Source of the DNA: Vicugna pacos | Taxonomy: Eukaryota > Chordata > Mammalia > Artiodactyla > Camelidae | DNA: 64,000 bases | Assembly (NCBI RefSeq): GCF_048564905.1 | Contig: NC_132992.1 | Span: forward strand, 95,617,001 to 95,681,000 | Direction: 5' to 3' | Part shown: piece after piece, positions 50,063 to 64,000 of the stretch | Layout of the letters: each line of letters opens with the position of its first letter | Position numbering within the stretch: the stretch's first letter is position 1 | Notes under the pieces: model-generated | Database searches by the model: none | What the model saw: only the letters and a program-made list of their open reading frames with translations | Told to the model about the DNA's origin: nothing | Made by a program: the position numbers and the translations under genes

Positions 50063-51200
50063 CAGGTTCCTGGCTTGGACTCCTGCAGAGTAGGCAGTGA
50101 CCCAGTCAATGGGCTGTCCTGGGCAGGTTGTGCCAACAACAAACTTCCAGAAATTATCGATTTTCATATGATATTGTGCTTTGATAAGCACTTAGCACTT
50201 GTTACCTTATTTCCTTTTATATGTACACACGAAGAATTTGATGTCGCTATCAGTTTTAGCCCCATTTCATGTTGAGAATCTAACGGGACCAAAGAGCTTT
50301 TCTGATGAGTCTGAGAGCACACTTGAGGTGAGATCAACCTCATTTCTCTGTGCTCCTCGCTGGACCCAACTGCTGTGATTAAGCAACTCCAGGACAGAGC
50401 TAGTGTTGCCCAGTTGGCTTTGCAGAGTCTCTTACTTGTCACGGGAACGTGTGTGAGTTGCTGCATTTAGTGTTTACTGGCGGCATGTGGAGTGGGTCAG
50501 GTCTGTGCATGTGCATATTGTGCCATTGTCTGTGTCTCTGCCATCTTTCCCTGCTAATTATGCATTTGTTGATTTGTATAGTTTTACTGAACTGTAGTTG
50601 ACATATAATGACCTGCACAGATGTGAAGCATGCAACTGATATGTCCTGATTCATATGCACAGTTAAATATATACATTGTAGAAAATGGAGTGGCTTACCA
50701 GAACATATTGGGATCTGACTTCCAGTTCCTCTAAGTTGCACGCTTAGTGTTTACAGTCCCCAAATCAGCCCGATTGGGTACAAGCTGAGCTAGATGAGCA
50801 GACCGCAGATACACACACACACACATAATTTCATAGATCAGTGAAAATGCGCTAGAAGGAAGTTATAGCATCGCAATCATCTCAAATTCAAAGAAAGGCG
50901 CAAAAATATATCCACTCATCAGTTTAAAATCATATTTTCCTATTTAAAGGTGCGTTTTCCTACCTACATTTTCATATATGTACATCCAACCCTAAAACAA
51001 AGGAAAGTCCTGCTCAAGATCCCATCCCCGTTATTAAACTACGTTGTGAACATACTTACCGCTTTAGTTCTTCCTGAGCAGCTAGGCCTTCAGCGTGAGA
51101 CCTAGCTGGAAGAAGCCTGCCTGCTCCGTGTCTGCGGAAACGTTTCTCCTAAGACACCCGTGGTACAGGACACAGAGTCTAAAGTACCTGCGTCAATAGT
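50063..51200. other. Spacer beyond the module end, no gene
   Basis: Similarity to the V 5' flanks of the other segments stops near 50.06 kb. What follows is AT-rich noncoding sequence with a short (AC)n run near 50.81 kb. A possible, weak L1 3'-end match lies near 50.57-50.70 kb. Confidence 0.5.
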
Positions 51201-52135
51201 GGCACTTTCAAGTGGAGAAGTAGGAGTAAAGAGGGGGCTGCACCTCAGAACTGCACGACTCTCTGGGCCTCAGGGTCCTCGCTGCAAGTCTGCACATCAC
51301 ACGTGAGGTGGGGCTTACTCAATTCAAAGGTGAATCAGGGTCACATAGGACTGCTCAGTGCAGCTGCCAACAGACCCATGCACCAGCGATTGTGCCCGCC
51401 CAGAGCAAGCCGGGGAGACGGCTGCGTCTGAGCCCTGCCCCTCCACTCACAAGGGAGCAGTGCCGACACTGGTGCCCAGCACTGCCCTCTGGTCTGGCGG
51501 TGGCTATGGCTGGGCTGTGAAGGGCCCCTCCTTCCGCGTGTGCCCGCAGTGGAGACTGCTATGGTGCACCCGGGCTGTTCTGCACGCTCTCCGAGCCTCA
51601 GGAGGCACCACCCTCCAGCCCCCTGGGGCTATCTCTGCACAGTCCACCCAGGTCCTCTCCCTGCGTCCATCCTCGGAGGCCTGAACTCCAGCGCCTGGTC
51701 CCGGCCTGCACTCCCAGCGCACGTCCTGGGCTGGGGATTACCCGGACCCTCTCTGTCGTTTCCCTCCATTCTGTCTGCCACATGTTGCCGCTTTCCCTCC
51801 GACCTCTGAAGCTCCCTTCCTGTCCCAGCTGGCCACCCTGCGGGAGAAGGGGCGTCGTAGGGAGAGGGTGCTCTTCCTTCTCGGCCACCCACTCCCCAGG
51901 GGGACATGTCCCTCCCCAGTTTCCTTTCTATTTTTCTTTTTATTCCCCTACCCAGTTTTGTGGGAATTTTCCCTTCCAGTTGCGATCGTAAGAGATACTC
52001 TGCCGTGTTCGGCAGATGGCCTGTGAGAACTGTTTCCGATGCAGATGCGGGTTCTGATGTATTCGTGGGAGACGGTGAGCGCTGCCTCCTTCTGCTCCAC
52101 CATCTTGAAGCCTGGCCTGTGATGACACTTTGATT
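51200..52135 (-). mobile_element. L1 5'-UTR-like sequence, minus strand
   Basis: Read on the minus strand from about 52.13 kb downwards, the sequence starts AAGATGGTGGAGCAGAAGG and stays GC-rich, like an artiodactyl L1 5' UTR. A second sequence of similar opening, in the plus orientation, is at 56.83 kb. The open frames inside it are overlapping frames of GC-rich noncoding sequence. No matching ORF1/ORF2 follows at lower coordinates. Confidence 0.5.
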
Positions 52136-52710
52136 TAGGCCCAGTGTAACAGATTTCCCAATTCTGACTTCCAAAGTCCGTGTTTTAGTCCCCTGTTGTG
52201 GTGATTTTCTCAGAGCTGCCACCGCCACTTACACGCAAGATCTGCACACACGTCCTTGACCACGAGTCTTATTTCCAGTGACAACAGAGGGTGACATGTC
52301 AAGGACCTCGTGTTCTTCTCCACCTGCCAACGTCCTTCCAGGTGTCACCCACAGACTAGACTGAAGGTCATTGTCTCTGACCACATGGGAGGGAGCTGGC
52401 TGCTCAGGAGAGAGGACCCAGCACCCTCCGAGAACTGCGTGTTCAGTGGCCTCACGCCCATCCCCCACGGTGACAGTATTTACACCAAGGAGACCAGGAA
52501 GAAGCACCAGAACAGGTGCCGTGTTCTGTTCTACTCCTCCCCTCCCAAGAGCTGGTTTTCCAAACTAGCACTAAAAACGTTTGTTGACAATCCCAAAGCT
52601 AGGTTCCCTTGTTTTCTCAGCTTTAAATTCATAACCTGAAGTCAAAGGAAGGCTGCACCCAAGGTGCTCCTGTCGCTGCCCCAGCCCAGCACAGCTGCCC
52701 TGTCCTCTGG

Positions 52711-52749
52711 GGTTCCAGACACCCTCCAGATGTGGGTGGTCACACTGTG
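52711..52749 (-). promoter_or_regulatory. 23-RSS of the VH7-like pseudogene
   Basis: The minus strand reads heptamer CACAGTG, a 23-bp spacer and nonamer TCTGGAACC. The spacer and nonamer resemble the human VH1/VH7 type (nonamer TCAGAAACC), not the VH3 type. Confidence 0.9.
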
Positions 52750-53176
52750 TCTCTCGCACAGTAACATGTGGCCGTGTCCTCAGACTTCAGGCTGCTGATC
52801 TGCAGATAGGCTGTGCTGATGGAAGTGTCCATGGAGAAGACACATCGGTCCGAGAAGCCCTGGGCATATGTTGGCTTCCCAGTGTCGGTGTTGATCCATC
52901 CCATAGACTCCAGTCCCTTTCCAGGGGCCTGTCGCCCCCAGCTCAGCACAGCTGGTGAGGGTGTATCCAGAAGCCTTGCAGGAGACCTTCACCGAGGCCC
53001 CAGGCGCCCTCAGCTCAGCCCCTGGCTGCACCAGCTGCACTTGTGAGCTGACACCTGCGGAGAAGAGGCAAGAGTGGCTGGAATCCCCACTGGTTGGCCC
53101 TCCTCAACCCAGGGGCCGAGGGCCTCTAACCTGTGACTGCTGTCAGGAGGAAGAGGATTGTCCAGGTCCCGTCCAT
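52750..53176 (-). pseudogene. IGHV7-like (clan I) V segment with a frameshift
   Basis: The leader exon is 53131-53176 (MDGTWTILFLLTAVT), as in VH1/VH7 leaders, the intron 76 nt and the V exon 52750-53054. FR1 reads [19 protein letters not shown] and then CDR1 GYTLTSCA. After codon GCT (ending at 52945) two bases of the expected ATG codon are missing, which shifts the frame. In the other frame the sequence continues [19 protein letters not shown]2 [25 protein letters not shown] and [31 protein letters not shown] is the VH7 signature. Further damage: Trp47 to Ser, Val37 to Gly and a Cys two residues before Cys104. RSS and octamer are still good. Confidence 0.92.
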
Positions 53177-53279
53177 GGTGAGGGCTGAGCTCCCAGGACT
53201 CCTGTGGAGGAGGGCGTGTTGCTGGATGATGCCCACAGGGCTCAGATCCTCACATGTTCAACCTGGTACTCCTCATCTC

Positions 53280-53287
53280 ATTTGCAT
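53280..53287 (-). promoter_or_regulatory. Octamer of the VH7-like pseudogene
   Basis: The coding strand reads ATGCAAAT about 104 bp upstream of the start codon, within TATGCAAATGAG. It is consensus although the V exon is broken. Confidence 0.88.
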
Positions 53288-53289
53288 AT

Positions 53290-54904
53290 TCATAAAGCAG
53301 GATATTTCTTATCACAAAGGGACGCATCAGGGGAGGCAACAGACGACACCAAACCCACACAGTCCTGGGGTGCCGAGGGCGTACGTCCTCACGCCTGTTT
53401 GAGGGTGTGACCCCTGCCACATCCCTGACCTCCGTGCCGGCCGAGTTCCTCACCCTGAGGGGCAAGCATACTCAGAACAAGCCTCTCGCTGTGAACGCAG
53501 TTTTGAACGACACGGATCGGCTGCACCTGCTCTGGACTCTGATATTTGAGTGTCTTAATCCTGGGTTTCCGGTGTCCCGTGAAATGTTGCTCTCATTGAG
53601 TGCATGCGCCACCCGGCTCTCTAGCTTCTCCTGAAAACAAAGCCCCAAGGAACCTCTTTCAAATCTGCTTTTCACTGCCTTGAGTCAAGTAAGTTCTTAA
53701 CATAGAATAGTGCACTTAAGGACACCATGGCTGCACTTGCCAACTTCTATTTTGGATTTTTTTTTAAAGGGAAAGACTAGAAACCGGAGAGGAAATCCCT
53801 CTTGAGCTCCCCCTGCACCTGCTCCTGGGCTGGAGCCCTGAGCTGGGTGGGTCCTGAGCCCCCCTGCAGACAAGCCCCACCCCTACAGTGGAGGGTCACA
53901 GGGCGGCTACCACTCAGTGTCCCTCGTCCAGCCTTAACGGCTGCTCCCTGGCTCGATCACTTCTGAGACACCATACACACCTGACACCCTCTCTAGAAAT
54001 AGTGGATTGTCCTTTCTGAACCACACCCTCTGCGGGAGACCCCAAGCAAGGGTTTGATGAAACCACCAGGCTCCCCCTGCCCTGGAGCTGCCATGCGCAC
54101 TGACTCGACACCCGTGGTGTGTTCTGAGCGTTTGGGGCTCTGAAGGCGCCTCCCCTCTCCTTTAGGGTCCTCTGACCGGAGCTGTCCACTGAAGACAAGC
54201 CACACCAACAGGATCACAGCTACCCCAAAGCCCTCCACATGTGCCGTTCCTATATGTGACATACCCATGGGCTGATATTTGCAGAAATGGGCCCCAAGTG
54301 TATCTTCCTCACCGTATCTGCAACTGGATAGTGCTACACTAATCCAAGGCCTGGGTGTGTGTCTTGCTTTGATAAACAGAACAAAAGCCAAAAAACTAGA
54401 GCAGAGCCTGGGAAGTGCTTCCAGCTCAGGTTTGCATGTTCTCCCAGCAAGAAGAACCCTCCAGAGGCCACAGTTAGAAGGGCCTAGGCTTTTGCTGAGG
54501 AGTGTTTGCTGGGGCTGGTGCACAATTAATGCCCCTAGCTGAGCCTCTAAAATGATGGAAGGGTCACACCTGATCTACAGCCCCAGTGGGTCTCCAGCCT
54601 CGGAGAACATAGTCAAGGGGCTCAGGGCAGGGTCATGAAGGCCACTGCAAAGGGCAGGTTCCTGTGCAAAGGTCACAGAAGCAGGTGCTGAGGCAGGAGT
54701 AGGGAATCTGGAAGAGCAAACCTGGTTGGTCAGAGCCCCTGTGGACCAGTGTCCGTGATGCCCTGTTCTTCTCTCGTTCTCCAGTGGACAAGTGGTGCCA
54801 GTGCAGGGAAACTTCCACATTTGGATCCGGTCACCTTGAATCGTGTGTCTGATGGAGTCAAATGCATACATCCTAAAGAAGTGTTGATGAAACAAACATA
54901 ACTG
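53290..54904. other. Intergenic spacer, no gene recognised
   Basis: No V segment, leader exon or RSS pair is seen. Open frames up to 176 codons on the minus strand near 54.0-54.5 kb have no recognisable domain or splice context. Confidence 0.5.
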
Positions 54905-55370
54905 TCCACAGGAAAACTGCATGTTAGCAACACGGATGGGCTTGGAGATCATCATTCTAAGTGAAGCAAGCCAGAAAGAGACAGGAAATATCACGCGAGA
55001 TCACTCCTATGTGGAATCTGAAAAAGAGACACAGACGAACTTATTGTCAAAGCGGAAACATATGCACAGACGCAGAAGACAAACCCATGGTTACCGGGGG
55101 GCAAGGGGATGGGAAGGGGCAAGTTAGGAGTCAGAGATTTGCGGAAACTAACTCCTGTATATACAATCGATAAACAAGGTTTCTTCTTCAAAGCACAGGG
55201 AGCTGTATTCAATATCTTGTAGTAACCTGAAATGGAAAAGAATATAAAAACCAACCCATGAATGTGTATGTAGGGCCGAAACATTGTGCTGTACACTAGA
55301 AATGGACACAGCATTGTCAACCGACTATACGTCAGTAAGAATAAAACTAAATAAAAGTTTAAGGGGGGAA
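54905..55370 (+). mobile_element. L1 3'-end fragment
   Basis: The plus strand matches the usual artiodactyl-type L1 3' region: AGCAACACGGATGGGCTTGG, AGTGAAGCAAGCCAGAAAGA, TCACTCCTATGTGGAATCT, then TTACCGGGGGGCAAGGGGA and a tail near AATAAAACTAAATAAAAGT. It is moderately diverged and 5'-truncated. Confidence 0.75.
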
Positions 55371-56829
55371 AAGCACATGTTACAACACAGTGTTGTCTAA
55401 TTAAATAAAAGTCAACTGTGTAAACGTTAAACATCTCATTTGCTTTATGATTCATGACGCAGGCAGCATCCATCAAGCAGACAGAAAGGAGCTCTGAAGG
55501 GCTGCCCAAAATGAAAAACTCGTGTAAACAGAAGGGGGTATCAAGGAAGTCACTGCCAACAGCGGACCTTTCAGGCAATGTCACCTTCCTGTGGGGGACA
55601 GAAGGAGTCCATTAGGTAGACAATCGCATTAGTGCTGACCAGGCTATTTCAAATCCACTGTCTGAAGGCTCCACTCCTGGGAGAGGTTAAGATGTGATTA
55701 ATTTAGGTGTCAAGTCATGGTTTTGTGGCTCCACGTTGTCCCTGCAGTCTCTTTTTTATTACTAATCAGTTGAAGTTCATATGACTGGATTTAACACTTC
55801 AAGTCATTGGACTTAAGAAAAAATCATGCAAGAGTCATGTAAAAATAAGCTTTAATTATTCAAATAAAGGCTATCTATTAACCAAGAACATCCCCTTTAA
55901 AGGGAAAAGATCTTGCAGCTCACAGAGAAAAAAATGGGACAACGAATATATGCATGTTCATGTATAGCTGAAAAATTGTGCTCTGCACTAGAATTTAGCA
56001 CAACTGTGTGAAGTGATTATAAATCAATAAAAAATGTTAAACAATAAATAAAAAATAAAGGAAGAATCACAAATGAAAAAAGAAAAATAAAGGGAAATGA
56101 CTTTCCTTGGAAGCCATGAATGAGACAAACAGCTGCCAGCAGGACTTTAGTCAACATTTCTGATGGGACTCACAAAAGTAAAGAAGTAATGAATCATAGG
56201 AAGAGAAATAACAGCTTCATTATTCAAACATGACAAACAGAGTTTTGGTTTCTGGTTGAGCACGTAAGAGGCTCGTAAGTCAGCACTCCCGTGCAGCTGA
56301 AGCAAAAAGCTGAAAAACTGGAAGACGCCGGTCTTCTTACACCCGTCAGAGATGGTGCGTCACAGAGCGCTAGTCCGCTTCCGTTGGCTACAATGAAATG
56401 CCACTACCTGGGCAGTTTCCAAACGTGGGAAGTTATTTCTCACGGTTGTGAAGGCTGGGGAGCCCTCGATCAAGACGAGGAGCACGGCTAGGACGGACCA
56501 CTTTCAGAGCCCTTGATATGAGGCGGGGCTGGCCAGCTGGGCCCCGCTTTGTCTCCATCCTGCCTTCAGGCTTTCACACTCTGGTCTGTGATGAGAGGGC
56601 CAGCCTCAAAGAGCTCCAAAGTGCCCCCGGGGTTGTTCTTCCACTGTGGTGGAAAATTGGCCTGGCTTCTCCTCAGGTCCTCTAGGGAAATAACTCCTAA
56701 GTTTGGTTAAGGTGGGCAGTCGATGGTCATCTCCTTATCAAAACTGGGCAAACCTGTTACGGTTTCTCCAATATCAATTATGTCTTTAAGTCAGTTTTCT
56801 CTCTTCTCATATTTTATTGTAAGAAACCA
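55371..56829. other. Spacer with an L1-like tail, no gene
   Basis: About 55.92-56.06 kb matches the end of an L1 3' region (GAAAAATTGTGCTCTGCACT, AAATCAATAAAAAATG) in the plus orientation. The rest shows nothing I recognise. Confidence 0.5.
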
Positions 56830-57877
56830 GGGGAGATGGGAGGAGATCAAGATGGTGGAGTAGAGGGACGTGGGGCTCAACTCTCCCATAGACACACCCA
56901 GACACATTAGGTGTGTGCAACAGTTCTCACAGCGTGCCTTCCGACAGCCTGCAGAAGATCTGAGACAACCAGAGCTGCAAGAAAGAGCCCCACATTACAG
57001 GGTACGACAAAGGGAACAGGGCAAAGAAGAGAACTGGGCTGTAAGCTGCACCCTCCCCAACCCAGGAGGGAGCTATGAGAGGAGAAATGACCCCTCATCC
57101 TGGAAGCCTCCTCTGCTGGCTGAAAGTCTTCCCACCAGGACAGGGAGAGAACTCCAGGGGCTCGAGGTGAGTGTGGGAGCTGCGTTGTGCCCCTCGGGGA
57201 AGAGGGAGATCATCACAGATGGTCTTGGTCATCTCATTGCACATCCCAGCCTGAGACACCCACCTCCTGGTTTGCCCAGGGCTTGGGTGCTGAAACTCAG
57301 ACTTCAGGAAACAGACCCAGGGAGGAGACTTAGTTTGGCTGTGTGGGGACAGCCCAAAGGGCCTGGAATGTGGCCCAGTCTGTGGCTGGGATGTGTGCAG
57401 GATGGAGCATGGGTCGACCTGAGGAGCCCTGTTGTTGGCATGCTTATAGCAAAGCAAGGGCCTGGCCACTGGGGTTGGCAAAATTTATGGGTTTGTATAT
57501 GCAGAAGCTGTGCTGACATTTGAGCCCATTACTGGTGCTTCCACAGCAGGTGCAGTGATGGATCTTTTCAGGTTCTCGTGCTGGTGAGTTCTGGGGCCTG
57601 AGCTGCACATGCATGCCTGAGGGAGGCCTGAGTGGATTACAGGTTCTCCCATAATGGGCTGGCCCCTGAGGGCAGCGCCAGCAACAGTGAGGTCTTTGGG
57701 CGTGTGCACCAGGTGGCAGGCAGAGTCGCAGAGTCACATGGCCCAGCAGACAGCTCCAGGGCAGGAACCTGCTGTGGTTCCTTTCCCCGAGGGAGCACTC
57801 CAGTCCCACCTTGCTCACATTGTGGCTTATAACAGCCTGGCAGCTTCTACTCCAACCACAGCAGACTCTTATGAAGT
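56830..57877 (+). mobile_element. L1 5'-UTR-like sequence, plus strand
   Basis: The sequence opens GATCAAGATGGTGGAGTAGA and continues with CAGTTCTCACA, GCAGAAGATCTGAGACAA and a long GC-rich stretch, like an artiodactyl L1 5' UTR. It abuts, at about 57.877 kb, L1 ORF2 sequence of the opposite orientation. Open frames here are overlapping and unconserved. Confidence 0.55.
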
Positions 57878-60483
<2,606 letters not shown>

Positions 60484-60795
60484 TGACATTTTTAATTGAT
60501 TTATAATCATTTTACAGTGCTGTGCCAATTTCTAGTGTAGAGCACAATTTTTCAGTTATACATGAACATATACATATTCATTGTCTCATTTTTTCTCTGT
60601 GAGCTACCAGAAGATCTTGTACATATTTCCCTGTTCTATACAGTATAATCTTGTTCATCTATTCTACATTTTGAAATCCCAGTCTATCCCTTCCCAAACC
60701 CCACCCCCTTTGCAACCACAAGTTTGTGTTCTATGACTATGAGTCTGTTTCTCTTTCGTATTTATGTTTTGCTTATTTGTTTGTTTTCTTAACAT
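60484..60795 (-). mobile_element. L1 3'-end fragment, extra copy
   Basis: About 300 bp matches the first 300 bp of the L1 copy B 3' end that follows (shared TTGATTTATAATCATTTTAC, GAGCACAATTTTTCAGTTAT, TACAGTATAATCTT). The two lie head to tail on the minus strand. Confidence 0.75.
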
Positions 60796-62268
60796 AGTTC
60801 ATTGATTTATAATCATTTTACAATGTTTTGTCAAATTCCAGCTTAGAGCACAATTTTTCAGTTATACATGAACATACATATATTCATTGTCACATTTTTT
60901 TTTTCTCTGTGAGCTACCACAATAACTTGTATGTATTTCCCTGTGGTATACAGTATAATCTTCCTTATCTATTCTACAATTTTGAAATCCCAGTCTATCT
61001 CTTCGCACCCTCCACCTCCTTGGCAACCACAAGTTTGTATTCTATGTCTGTGAGTCTATTTTTGTTCTGTATTTATGCTTTGTTTGGTTTTATTTTAGAT
61101 TCCAAATATGAGCGCTCTCATATGGTATTTTTCTTTCTCTTTCTGGCTTACTTCACTTAGAATGACATTCTCCAGGAGCATCTATGTTGCTGCAAATGGC
61201 ATTATGTTGTCGTTTTTGTGGCTGAATAGTATTCCATCATATAAATATACCACATCTTCTTTATTCGGTCATCTGTTGATGGACATTTAGGCAGTTTCCA
61301 TGTCTTGACTATTGTAAATAATGCTTCTATGAACGTTGGGGTGCAGGCGTCATTTTCAAGAAGCATTCCTTCTGGATATATGCCCAGGAGTGGGATTCTT
61401 GGGTCAAATGGTAAGTCTATTCCTAGTCTTTTGAGGAATCTCTGTACTGTTTTCCACAGTGGCTGCACCAAACTGCATTCCCACCAGCAGTGTGGGAGGG
61501 TTCCCTTTTCTCCACAGCCTCTCCAGCATTTGTCATTTGTAGAGTTTTGAATGATGGACATTCTGTCTGATGTGAGGTGATATCTCATTGTAATTTTGAT
61601 TTGCATTTCTCTAATAATTAGTGATAGTGAACATTTTTTCATGTGCCTTTTGATCATTTGTATGTCTTCCTTGGAGAATTGCTTGTGTAGGTCTTCAGCC
61701 CATTTTTGAATTGGATGATTTGTTTTTTTCTTGTTAAGTCGTATGAGCTGCTTATACATTCTAGAGATCAAGCCTTTGTCGGTTTCATTTGCAAAACTTT
61801 TCTCACATTCGGTATGTTGTCCTTATGTTTTACTTCTGGTTTCCTTTGCTGTGCAGAAGCTTGTAAGTTTCATTAGGTCCCATTTGTTTATTCTTGCTTT
61901 TATTTCTATTTCTTGGGTAGACTGTTCTAGGAGAACATTTTTGAGATGTATGTCAGATAATGTTTTGTCTACATTTTCTTCTAGGAGGTTTATTGTATCT
62001 TGTCTTATGTTTAAGTCTTTGATCCATTTTGAGTTTATTTTTGTGCATGGTATAAGGGAGTGTTCTAGCTTCATTGATTTACATGCTGTTGTCCAGTTTT
62101 CCCAACACCATTTGCTGAAGAGACTGTCTTTATTTCATTGTATGTTCTTGCATCCTTTGTCAAAGAGTAGTCGACCAAAAGTTTGTGGGTTCATTTCTGG
62201 GCTCTCTATTCTGTTCCATTGCTCTACATGTCTGTTTTTTTTTTTACCAATACCATGCTGTTTTGATT
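60796..62268 (-). mobile_element. L1 3' half, copy B
   Basis: The minus strand holds an L1 3' end (60.80-61.2 kb), an open ORF2 C-terminal region (61202-61771) and further ORF2 sequence up to about 62.27 kb, where it is 5'-truncated. The C-terminal piece has the typical [42 protein letters not shown] and [20 protein letters not shown] stretches. It overlaps the same part of ORF2 as copy A, so it is a separate insertion. Confidence 0.85.
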
Positions 62269-64000
62269 GGGAACTTGGGAAATGCAAATGACTCTCTGCG
62301 TCTTCAAAACCAATCTGAATGGAGAAGCTCTCCAGCCTGTTCACAGTTACACTTTTCATCATAAGGTGGTTTCTTTTGGAGTCATTGAGTGTCACTTGAG
62401 CCCTGATGGGAAAAAAGGGACTAAACCTTGAGTGACTGCAGGAAGGTGAGTGTCAAGGGAAGGCCTATCCGAGGTGATAGAGGGATGGAGGAGGTGGAGT
62501 GTGGATGGGTATGTCTAAAGATTCAAGGGAGCTGAAAGGGAGATAAAATGTTTTAATGAGATAAGGGAGAAGCAGAGATGATGGGAGTGGAGAGGACATG
62601 GATGGGTCATGTTAGAGACAGTGTCCTAGTCAGCTTTGGCTTCCATGACAAAGCACCATAGAGTGGGTAATTGAAACAATAGAACATTTATTTGTCACAG
62701 TAATAGAGGCTGGGAAGACCAAGATAAGGGTGCTGGACAATTTGATTCCTTATGATAGTTCTTTCCTGGCTTGTTCATGACTGAGTTCTTGCTGTGACCT
62801 CACATGGCATTCTGAGTGTGAGAGAGACATAGAGAACCCTTTTGCATCTTCTTATAACTGCAACAGTTCCTCCAGGACAGAGATTTATCCGACCCTAAAA
62901 ACCTCCCAAATGACTATAACTGAATACAATTATATTGGGGGTTAGAGTTTCAACACATAAGTTTGGGAGATTTACAGGCATACACTGCTGTTTCCCAGTT
63001 ATGATTTTCATTCTGAGGTGATAGGTTCTGGGTCTCTTGAGTCCTTCAAAAGCCACATCCTGGAATGTTGAGTCTAAATATTGAGTGGATATAGAAGTTG
63101 GAATGGTATAAGTGGGGAAGGAAATGACTTGGAGTGGGCAGAGTAATGGTGGAGAGAGGGTTTAGAAGAGGAGGGCTATCAATAGGATATCAAGTTAGTG
63201 GAAGTACAGGTGGAAGGTGATAAAAAAGGGAAGAAGGACCTGATGTGATGGAGAGGGAAATTATTAAAGTAATGATGAACCACTCTGGGGAAATCTTACA
63301 CTTCCTGAAAGAAGACCGAATTTCAAAAGTGTGTGTAAAATCATGAACTCAAGGAACATGGAAAATGCACGCATGCACTTGTTTGAAGGCTGCAGTGTAC
63401 AGTCAGCGGATGCCTTCTAAGGAGAGGAATTGAAAGGATGATCACTTCCCTTGCGCAAAAGAGCAACAGTGACAAGGAATCTGAAGGAGATCTTTTAAAG
63501 AAATAAACAATAAAGCCAAATGTGATTTCTATATAGAATGAATCTTTAAATGGCAAAGAATCATAATTTAACCAAAGTCAAAATGATAATTTTTCATGAC
63601 ATAAATCAGTGCTAACGTTAAAACAATAAAGCCTGGGACTTAACCCCACCTCAGGAGTATAAGTAGAATTCTGAGACACAGAGCCTGTCCTTAACGTGTT
63701 GCAACACACTGTCATCCAGAGATGGGAGCCATTCGGAACTCACGAATGGATCCCCAACCAACTGGTCTGGAGTCTGGAGTGATGGCAGAGGCTTCAATGA
63801 TGGGCATCTGGGATCCAGAGTGAAAAGTTCAGGCATCTATAGATATGCAGTCCTGCTGAAGATGCTGCAGCAGAACTCTGACAGCTGTTTAAACGTGGCA
63901 CGAAGACGTTACTGAAGACCATTTCAACAGTGCAGAGAGATTTAACACAATTCCAAGTGCAACAGGGACAAGTGAGGGTTGACAGCCAAAAGTATGTTGA
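62269..64000. other. Spacer at the window end, no gene
   Basis: No V segment, RSS or coding frame of note. An old interspersed repeat occupies about 62.63-62.99 kb. The rest is AT-rich unassigned sequence. Confidence 0.5.
62630..62995. repeat. Ancient mammalian interspersed repeat, family not assigned
   Basis: The stretch CCATGACAAAGCACCATAGA, then GAACATTTATTTGTCACAGT and AGAGGCTGGGAAGACCAAGA, closing near GGGGGTTAGAGTTTCAACA, follows the layout of a common old mammalian repeat also seen at 21.19-21.43 kb. I do not name the family. Confidence 0.6.

Noticed and set aside
51629-52228. Minus-strand open frame of 199 codons and overlapping frames
   Set aside because: They lie in GC-rich L1 5'-UTR-like sequence, overlap in several frames and show no domain.
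56870-57523. Plus-strand open frame of 217 codons
   Set aside because: It lies in L1 5'-UTR-like sequence, with no domain or splice context.

Overview
The window is part of a camelid immunoglobulin heavy-chain variable (IGHV) locus, most likely alpaca, llama or a close relative. The clearest evidence is a germline VHH segment at 22.9-23.4 kb with the heavy-chain-only hallmark residues F37, E44, R45 and F47 (Kabat). Its protein agrees, from memory, with the alpaca germline gene IGHV3-3. It sits among ordinary VH segments with V37, G44, L45 and W47. All V segments lie on the minus strand, and each has a 46-nt leader exon, a short intron, a V exon and a 23-bp-spacer recombination signal (RSS). 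No D, J or constant exon and no non-immunoglobulin host gene was recognised.

Layout, low to high coordinates. 1-1.7 kb: old L1 ORF2 fragment, plus strand. 1.7-9 kb: a broken class I (gammaretrovirus-like) endogenous retrovirus, minus strand. 10.8-11.3 kb: VH3 segment, intact. 22.9-23.4 kb: VHH3 segment, intact. 32.7-33.2 kb: VH4 segment, intact. 33.3-38.4 kb: single-copy spacer. 38.5-39.0 kb: VH3 pseudogene with a stop codon just before Cys104. 49.5-49.9 kb: VHH-type segment with an open frame but an altered RSS and odd residues. 52.7-53.2 kb: VH7-like pseudogene with a frameshift. 54.9-62.3 kb: mostly L1 fragments. 62.3-64 kb: no gene seen.

Much of 10.8-50.06 kb is built from three copies of one module of about 10-12 kb. 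Each module runs from a V segment through its 5' flank, a MER5A-like scrap and a decayed VH4-like relic to the 3' flank of the next V segment. Copies 1 and 3 are about 27.5 kb apart. A core of about 4.9 kb in these two is nearly identical (about 98.5% by eye over the part compared) and is bounded on both sides by sequence of only about 86-94% identity, which suggests gene conversion. VH and VHH segments are therefore interleaved by segmental duplication.

Functionally, the intact V segments would be joined to D and J by RAG acting on the 23-RSSs. The VH and VH4 segments supply conventional four-chain antibodies, and the VHH segment supplies antibodies without light chains. Octamer promoters (ATGCAAAT on the coding strand) lie about 110-125 bp upstream of each start codon and are intact in five of six segments. 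Identity figures here are by-eye estimates, not computed alignments.
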